This document shows, piece after piece, positions 57,257 through 64,000 of a stretch of 64,000 bases of DNA. The stretch is taken from positions 7,407,961 to 7,471,960 of the forward strand of contig JAJEKV010000022.1 of assembly GCA_021234155.1 (NCBI GenBank), read 5' to 3'. Position 1 is the first letter of the stretch, and the number at the start of each line of letters is the position of its first letter. The translations under genes and the position numbers were made by a program. Below the pieces are notes generated by a model. The model was not told where the DNA came from. It was given only the letters and a program-made list of their open reading frames with translations, and searched no databases. The stretch comes from Isoetes taiwanensis (Eukaryota; Streptophyta; Lycopodiopsida; Isoetales; Isoetaceae).

Positions 57257-58661
57257 TTACGAAATATACTCCTTCACAAGTTCATGTATTTTTTTATACT
57301 TAACAAGTTTGATACATCTTTTAGATAGCCTTATTCCATGGCATGATATAGATTGAAAGAGGTTCGGAAAATCTTTAGCATATTTTGCTTCGGCCTCGTT
57401 TAACTCCATCCACGTTGCATCCTCTATAGGGTAATCCGCCCATTGTATAAGGATTTCTTTGATCGTTCTACTACGCAGCTTCCGTTCCCGATACTGCAAT
57501 ATTTGGGATGGCATTACCTCAAGGTGTTATTCTCACGGATTAATTGCAAATCAGGAAGCACTTGATCTCCATCATGTAAAGAGGTTTTAATAAGCGACAT
57601 GAAAACATCATGAATCTTTTATGTGGTGGCAGCTCTAATTGGTAGGCTAGGTTCCCCACCCTTTTAATGATTTTGAAAGGACCAAAGATATCTTGGAGCA
57701 AGTTTGCTACATTTTCAATTCGAGTTGACTTTTCTTTGGTTTGACACTAAGATATACAAGGTCTCCACCTTGAATTCCCTATGTATTCTATGCTTGTCGC
57801 AAATTATACATCTATGTTTGCTTCCGCTAGCCTTTGCTCTTTATAAGCTGCACTTTATCTGCATATTCCTCAACATTTGTCTAGAAATTTCAGATTTAAC
57901 CATGGGATCATACCAATTTATTGGGGCATAACAATCTGTCCATAAAGTGCTTCAAAGGTGTCATTCCTATTGATTCCTGTTTAGAATTATTGTAAGCAAA
58001 CTCTGCTAAAGGTAACAATCCTTCCCATTTCTTTGGATTATCTTGACAGTACATCCGCAACATATCCTCAAGAACCCTGTTTACTCTTTCTGTTTGCCCA
58101 TCACTTTCGGGTGATAATTTTGTGCTCATCTGCAATTGAGTTCCAACTCCCTTGAAAAATGAAGTCCAAAAGTTACTAGTAAACCTTGGATCTCTATCTG
58201 AAACAATACTTGTAGGAATGCCATGTAAACGAAAGATGTCATGAATAAAGATATTAATTTGTTTCCTTATTTGTTATATTGTTTTCTAACTGGAAAAAGT
58301 GAGCATGCTTAGTTAACACATCAATCACCACGAGAATAGCATCCTTTCCTGTTTGTGTTCTTGGCAATCCTACTATGAAATCCATGCTGATAGATTCCCA
58401 TTTTCTTTCTGGAATAGGTAACGGCTGCAAAAGGCCAGGTGCCCTAATCTGTTCGGCCTTAACACGTGAACACATCACACAATTTTGGATATACTTACGA
58501 ACATAATCTTTTAATCCTGGCCAAAAGAAACTTCTCTTTACCTTGTGATATGTCTTATGAAACCCTGGATGACCTGATATTACTGCATCATGACATTCAT
58601 TTAGTATCTTCTTTTTAATGTGATCTATTGCAGGAATACAAACTCTTGATTTGTATCTCAA
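57257..58661 (-). pseudogene. Chromovirus integrase with C-terminal chromo-like module
   Basis: Integrase inserts the DNA copy. The zinc-binding region shows HDAVISGHPGFHKTYHKVKR and YIQNCVMCSRVKAEQ (58600-58450, HHCC type). The core begins WESISMDFIVGLPRT (about 58390), then a frame change. The region with ELSPESDGQTERVNRVLEDM (about 58100) carries the third catalytic residue (E in QTE). The C-terminal part, 57514-57257, reads LQYRERKLRSRTIKEILIQW followed by ADYPIEDATWMEL, the chromo-like tail that steers chromoviruses to heterochromatin. Frameshifts near 58260 and 57900 and several stops between make it defective. Confidence 0.8.
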
Positions 58662-58695
58662 TATTCCCTGTTCAAAACTATAATTATCCTTTATC

Positions 58696-60005
58696 TCAGT
58701 TTTCTTTTTGTACCTCCTTCAATTTCGGTCCAAAATAATTGTCTGTAGCAATAGTATTTTTCACCTCATCCAACCAATCTGTTGTAATCATCGTTATTGC
58801 ATAACAAGCTGGAAGTCTAGACAAAGCATCTGCAACGACATTTGTACTGCCCGTTTTATAATTAATCTGAAAGTCATACTCTTGAAGAAATTCCATCCAC
58901 CCTTTTGTCTCAAATTCAAATTAGGTTGCTTCATAAAGTATGCAAGGCTAGCATGGTCAGTATGCACTTCAAAATGATTCCCTAATAGATAATGTCTCCA
59001 AGCTCTAAGTGCATGTACAATTGCCAATAGTTCCTGATCATGAGTAGGATAATTTCGTTCAGCATCGTTCAACTTATGAGAAATATATGCACATACATGT
59101 TTATCTTGCATCAACACAGCCCCTGTTCCTTCCCCACTAGCATCTGTCATAACCTGATACTTCTTATTCGGATCTGCCACCTTTAAAACAGGAGCATTTA
59201 TCAACTTCTCTTTTAAATTTCTGAAAGCGTTCTCACATTTCTCATCCCATTGAAAAGCTGTATTTGATTTTGTAAGTGTTGTCAAAGGACTTGCTATTGT
59301 AGAGAAACTTTTGATAAATTTCCTATAAAAACCTGCAAGTCCTAAAAATGAGCGCACCTGTTTTGGACTTTTAGGAACTGGCCATTCCCTTACTGCCTCA
59401 ACCTTTTTGGGGTCCGGTTTAATTCCTTCTGCTGAAACAATATGACCTAAATAATCCATTTCGGTGCTACAAAATGAACACTTGACTTTCTTAGCATACA
59501 ATTTTTCTCTTTTTAAAATACCCAAAACAATTCTCAAATGTTCTCTATGCTCTTCTAAATTCTTTGAATAAATAAGTATGTCATCAAAGAACACGAGAAC
59601 AAACTTATCAAGATATTCTCGAAAAAGATCATTCATTAGACACTGAAAAGTTGCTGGTGCATTGGTCAAACCAAAAGGCATAACCACGAATTCAAAGTGC
59701 CCATATCTTGTAGAAAAAGCTGTTTTGGGTATATCACTCTCTTTGATTCTTATCTGGTGATATCCAGATCTAAGATCTATCTTTGAAAATAATGAAGCTC
59801 CTTGAAGTTGATCAAACAAGTCATCTATTCTAGGCAATGGATACTTATTCTTAATTGTGATATCATTTAATTGCCTATAATCAACACACATCGCATAGAA
59901 CCATCTTTTTCTTAACAAATAATCTTTTGGAGCACCAAAAGGTGAAATACTAGGCTGTATGTATCCTTGATCTAAAAGTTCTTTTAACTGTTTTTTTAAT
60001 TCCAC
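58696..60005 (-). pseudogene. Chromovirus reverse transcriptase and RNase H
   Basis: A long open frame of about 400 codons covers RT with [44 protein letters not shown] and the catalytic FFDDILIYS (about 59580). RNase H follows with [35 protein letters not shown] and HTDHASL. A frameshift occurs at about 58910, after NLNLRQKGG. The correct reading continues from 58896 ([17 protein letters not shown]). In RT the usual start is disturbed near 59940-60005. Confidence 0.9.
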
Positions 60006-60282
60006 TAACTCGACAAAGCAAATCTATATGGAGCTTTTGATGGAGAGAAGCTCTGGAACCAATTCAATCGCATGATCAACATATCTTGAGGGGGGTAACT
60101 CCGTCAACTCTTAGGAAACACTTCCTTGAACTCCTCGAGGATGTCACGCACATCATTCATGTATACTTGATTAATCTCTCCTGACCCTCTTTGAGTACAA
60201 GCAACCCCAACCTTTCATGCTTCCTAATTGCCCTCTTGATTTGCTTGCGACTAATGGGCTTAGGAGTAAAAACACTTCTTAT

Positions 60283-60610
60283 TCAACCCTTCAATGTATA
60301 TAATTCTTGATGTTCCTTAGATTTTACTCTCACAACTCTTTCATGACAATCTACTATAGCATGCACCTCACTAAGCCATTCCATGCCTATAATCATATCA
60401 TATGAGCCTAGCTGAAGCACATGGAAATTTGCAATTGTAGGCATGCCTTGCACTTTCAATTTTAATGCATGCACATACTCACTAGTAGCTTTTCTCTTTC
60501 CATCACCCATTTTCACCATTCTTAAGGCTTGTTGGTTAGTATTCAACCCAAACAACTTGACAAGCCTTGGTGAAATAAAATTGTGAGTGGCTCCGTATCA
60601 ATCAAAATAC
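60283..60610 (-). pseudogene. Chromovirus aspartic protease, frameshifted at the active site
   Basis: The 90-codon frame at 60555-60283 contains the second half of a retroelement protease (LQLGSYDMIIGMEWLSEVHA, the flap-to-helix region ending in the I-I-G-M motif). Just upstream the active-site region reads ILIDTE where the family has a D-T/S-G triad, because one base is missing near 60593. The rest of that block, HNFISPRLVKLFG in pattern, is in the other frame. The protein is inactive. Confidence 0.75.
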
Positions 60611-62095
60611 TAAAAGGAACTTCATTGATTTTACCTTCAACTTGCACCACATGTGCACCCAAGTATCTTTGTTCCTTGATCATCCACTGCACAAACTTGC
60701 ATATCTTCCTCTAAATCCATGAGGGTTGCCTGATGAGCTCTCATTGCCCCCACATTCGAGATCCTTGAACTTTGGCATTTGAGTTATTCTTCTTAGGACA
60801 AAAAGCGTGCCCTATGCCCCTTTTGCTTCTGGTAAAAGCATAAATTCTCCTTCATGCACTTATCATATTCAACTTTCTTCTTTTTCTTCATCCATGTGAC
60901 ATTGCATTCAAAGGTAACTTAGGAATATTATGAGAAGTTTGATGGACCTGAGAGTTTGATTCATCTCTATAATTCCTCACGGAAATTTCCCTTTGATGCT
61001 CCCTACGGTTGGCATTCTTCTCCTCCTTAAGGATGCTCTCGAAATATCGAGCCTTGTGCTCGCGTCTTCAAAGGTAAGTTGATCACATCCAACTAATTTT
61101 TAAGCTCCATATCTAGTCCTTGCACAAAGCGACTAGCTAGTTCCTATGATTAAAGACTAATTATTACTTTTATAATACCTAATTTAGAGAATGATGCTTG
61201 CTTATGAGAATGATTCTTGCCTTTGAATCCAACTTTGGACAATGTCGTTCCAAAGTAGAGAATTCTTGTATATAGTTATCCAAGGATTGCCCTTTTCTTT
61301 TTACATTCCATGAATTTGTTCATCATATAATATGAAAGGAAGGTGGACAATATTTCGACATGAAGAGTTCCTTGAAAGTCTCCCAAGCGACTTCTTCATC
61401 GGTCACCTTATGTCTTTGCCTTATGGCGATTCCACCACATCAAAGGCGTTCCCGTCGGGCTCAATGCCACCACTCCCACTTTTTCTTCCTTGGGAACTTG
61501 TCTTACAACAAAATAATTTTCAGCCTTAATCAATCCAAGCACATCTTAACTCCATCCTTATCAAAACCATCAAATAGCTCCAACTTATACTTCTTGGCAA
61601 TCTCCTTTAAAGCGCTTGACTTCTTTTGTGCTTGAGAGCTTTCCTTTCCTTGGCTCATAGGCATAGATGATGCCGTATCCTCTTCCTTGTTCCTTTTCCT
61701 CCTCCTAGAGTGCGAGCTTAAGGGCATCGAAGATCCTCGTTGGTGGCTTCTCCCACTAGGTGCTCTCAATACCGGTGGACCTCCCACATCTCCCTGTTTA
61801 ATCAATCAGGATTAATAAAATTTCCCCTTAAACAGCTTGCAAATTAATGATCCCTGACCTGTCTTCGCCCTTGTTGCAGATTTTCGATTTGCATTTGCAA
61901 GTTTTGCATTTGTTCTGCGCTAGCTCGATTCAGATCAGTAAGTTGGTTCTCTATGCTGGTTTGGAAGCTTAAGAAAGCTTGCAACATAGAAGATTCTAAA
62001 GTTTTCCTCATGCTATCAAAATTATCCTCCTCCCGATTGGCATTATTAGCAGCATGATGAGGACTGGATAGATGTTCCCTAGGAAGTGGTTCCAT
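60611..62095 (-). pseudogene. Chromovirus gag
   Basis: It starts at the ATG at 62095 (MEPLPREHLSSPHHAANNAN) with a coiled-coil-like stretch (SIENQLTDLNRASAEQMQNL) and a TGA at 61844-61846. The next frame, 61805-61530, has a basic low-complexity run (SHSRRRKRNKEEDTA) and KKYKLELFDGFDKDGV, the beginning of the capsid region. Fragments follow (VAWETFKELF, then YIQEFSTLERHCPKL near 61240). A degenerate zinc knuckle lies at about 60830-60870 (KCMKENLCFY ... GHRARF). There are many breaks. Confidence 0.7.
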
Positions 62096-63505
62096 CTGGA
62101 GAATACATAAAAGTTTGTATTCAATGAGCTCTCTAAATGTCTTGAAATGACATCAAACTATCTGAACTTTCAAAACAGATCTCTATCATGTTTTTGCTCC
62201 CATGATTACTATAGAGGCCATGACATAATCACCACATCCCTTACTTATTATCTATGCCCATTCATTCAATTTATTGTCTTACATCCATGAAACAACCATA
62301 TCATGAACTAGGTTAATTGGCTAATATCACACAGAATTTAGACGTTAACAGTTAGCAAACCACCAGCTGCCCACTCCGGTCCTACACTTGTAAAACCTGC
62401 CTCTATTCCTTGAGTTTCCTCAAGTTGGAAGGGGAAGCAGCATGTTTCTTAACATAGGCATATGCTACCCACTGGTGGATTGACCCCCCACAATCATAAC
62501 CGCTACCGGGTTCCACGGGTTCCACCGGGTTCCATATATGTGTCGGCGTGTCTGCGTGTCGTTTCGCTCTGCTATGATTGTGTCAGGTCCACATAGGCAT
62601 GTCCTATGTGTTTTCAGTGCGCTTACTGCTAATTGCAATCAACCTATGTTAATTAAACATCGGTTACATTTTTTTATTATTATATATTTCACATTTCAAA
62701 ATTGCAAGTTCATGTACATACAAACATTAATCCCAAATTCATCACAAAGGAAAAATCGAGATTATGTCATGGTCCTCCTTCATGGCCGGAAAGCAATTGT
62801 TATGAGTGTAACAATTGTGTAGGAATGGTTTAATAATGATTATTTTGTGGCGTGTACACACCCTGACATAAGACAAATTATAGCCTTCCATGACCATTAC
62901 CCATTTGGCTGCGACACTATCTATTTCATCACCTCTAACTCTTGTACAAATGGAAAATAGTGAATTGCTATTTTCTATGTGACAAGAAGATTCTAGGTTT
63001 AAAGTTCCAATTTTCCGTTACATTGTGAGTTACTCGACGAGGTGACAAAGTTCTAAATGTCAAAAGGAAATGGATAAAGACCCTAACACAAAGCAGTAAC
63101 AACACAGATTCCATCTTTACTAGGTGGTAAACAATCTTGAACTACCCCTTTTTTAATTTTGCATGATACTTTGTCCCATGAGTCATTGATGCAATCCTAC
63201 CTCCAATGCAACTCAATTATGGGATAGGAAATAACAACTATTCCCAATTGGTTTACACCTACCCATACCATACAATAAGATATTCCAACCATGTTCAAAT
63301 ATGTTACCGGTTTTGTGTATCTCTATCACAAGTTCTATGGTAAAAGGTGCTCCAATTAGGACAAGAAATGGCCATAATACCTTGGACATAATATGCTTGC
63401 ATTGAAAATCAACTTGCGCTGGCTTATCCTATGAAGTCATGGTAAATAAGGATTACTTTGAATTCAGTTCTCACTTTTTTTTAAATAATAGCTAGGTTCA
63501 ACCCA
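62096..63505 (-). other. Untranslated leader of the chromovirus-type element
   Basis: About 1.4 kb between primer-binding site and gag with only short frames on either strand. I see no gene in it. Confidence 0.55.
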
Positions 63506-63508
63506 TGG

Positions 63509-63523
63509 AGCTCTCGATACCAA
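63509..63523 (-). promoter_or_regulatory. Primer-binding site (initiator Met tRNA)
   Basis: On the minus strand TTGGTATCGAGAGCTC is close to the standard TGGTATCAGAGC, with small changes. It lies a few bases inside the 5' LTR end (CGTCACA). Confidence 0.75.
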
Positions 63524-63526
63524 TTT

Positions 63527-64000
63527 TGTGACGGTCCTTCGCCTGACACTTGCTGTTACGAAAATACTTCACACGAAGCCTAAGATCTCACGGGTGCAGA
63601 ACCTACACGTCATCCCCAAGCCCCAAATAATATGTTGCGGTCTCCCTAAGCTACGGGTCTCTAGCTCGGGAAAAGACCTTCACCCAGAAGCAACTCGACG
63701 TGACCAGCCTCGAGTCCGGTCACGTCGAGTCCGCACTAGCGAGCTTCGTCAGTGCCCACTCGCTAATGCTGAGTGCTTGACACTCACGGCCTCGGTTTCT
63801 GCTTATTCTCCCCGGAGAGTTGTGGGCAGACCAAGGTGCCATCCAGGCTAGCAACATGAACGATTATAAGTATTTCTACAGAAATGCTAACGTGGAGAGA
63901 AACATTTTGAAGGTAACCTATTCTCACTATTAAAAGGAAATATTATGAAGGCATAATTGTTAGCAAGAGGAATTGAACCCTAGCCATTCAATTCACAAAT
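63527..64000 (-). repeat. 5' LTR, partial (continues beyond the window)
   Basis: On the plus strand it starts TGTGACGGTCC and aligns with 56043-56510 throughout, including CCGGAGAGTTGTGGGCAGACC and TAACCTATTCTCACTATTA. Only the last 474 bp of this LTR (in its own orientation) are inside the window. Confidence 0.85.

Larger units (their letters stand above)
56043..64000 (-). mobile_element. Chromovirus-type Ty3/gypsy retrotransposon, cut by the window end
   Basis: On the minus strand, starting from high coordinates: 5' LTR (63527 to beyond the window end), primer-binding site, leader, gag, protease, RT-RNase H, integrase with a C-terminal chromo-like module, polypurine tract and 3' LTR (57201-56043). 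All parts are in the standard order, so this is a structurally complete but old copy. The LTRs visibly differ, and every gene carries frameshifts or stops. Confidence 0.9.

Noticed and set aside
1-64000. CRISPR arrays or bacterial operons
   Set aside because: None seen; introns, poly-A-tailed LINEs and plant-type retroelements show eukaryotic nuclear DNA.

Overview
This 64-kb window looks like nuclear DNA of a land plant with a large, transposon-rich genome. The evidence is a plant-specific chromomethylase gene (BAH, split DNA methyltransferase and embedded chromodomain), a PPR-repeat fragment, plant-type LINE ORF2 with a C-terminal zinc-binding domain, and several Ty3/gypsy elements. I cannot name the species. 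The only gene that reads as intact is the chromomethylase, on the minus strand at 32.5-37.2 kb, with about 22 coding exons and short introns. Most other open frames are decayed transposon genes or chance frames.

Layout. 1-9 kb: AT-rich DNA with pentanucleotide microsatellites, a diverged tandem duplication interrupted by a complete 803-bp non-autonomous hAT element (1880-2682, 8-bp target duplication), and several tandem repeats. 9.0-19.4 kb: a decayed Ty3/gypsy element on the plus strand whose RNase H is split by a 5.55-kb DNA transposon (12372-17922). That insert has about 30-bp inverted ends and carries a broken FCP1/NIF-like HAD phosphatase on its minus strand. 19.9-25.2 kb: a 1.74-kb LTR, an initiator-Met tRNA primer site, a chimeric reading frame ending in a histone H3 core, and a second frame of unknown function; no pol genes and no 3' LTR are seen. 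27-29.3 kb: a LINE reverse transcriptase scrap and a PPR fragment. 29.9-31.5 kb: a 1.59-kb Mutator-like non-autonomous element with a 9-bp target duplication, palindromes and an internal 200-bp tandem array.

32.5-37.9 kb: the chromomethylase, a likely leader intron, and an E2F-type site upstream. 43.1-44.7 kb: a solo LTR of the same family as the LTR of the H3-bearing element, in the opposite orientation and with a 5-bp target duplication. 45.1-47.0 kb: a 5'-truncated LINE with a 16-bp target duplication. 48.6-49.6 kb: two exon-like segments of an unidentified gene. 49.8-55.5 kb: a nearly full-length LINE on the minus strand with one in-frame stop between endonuclease and reverse transcriptase. 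56.0-64 kb: a chromovirus-type Ty3/gypsy element on the minus strand with its 3' LTR, PPT, integrase, RT-RNase H, broken protease, gag, PBS and the beginning of its 5' LTR, cut by the window end.

The most unusual unit is the LTR element carrying a histone H3 fold fused behind a coiled coil, in the place where gag would be expected. Its damage is mostly C-to-T or G-to-A at likely methylated sites. The same window carries a CHG-type DNA methyltransferase gene, the kind of enzyme that methylates such repeats.
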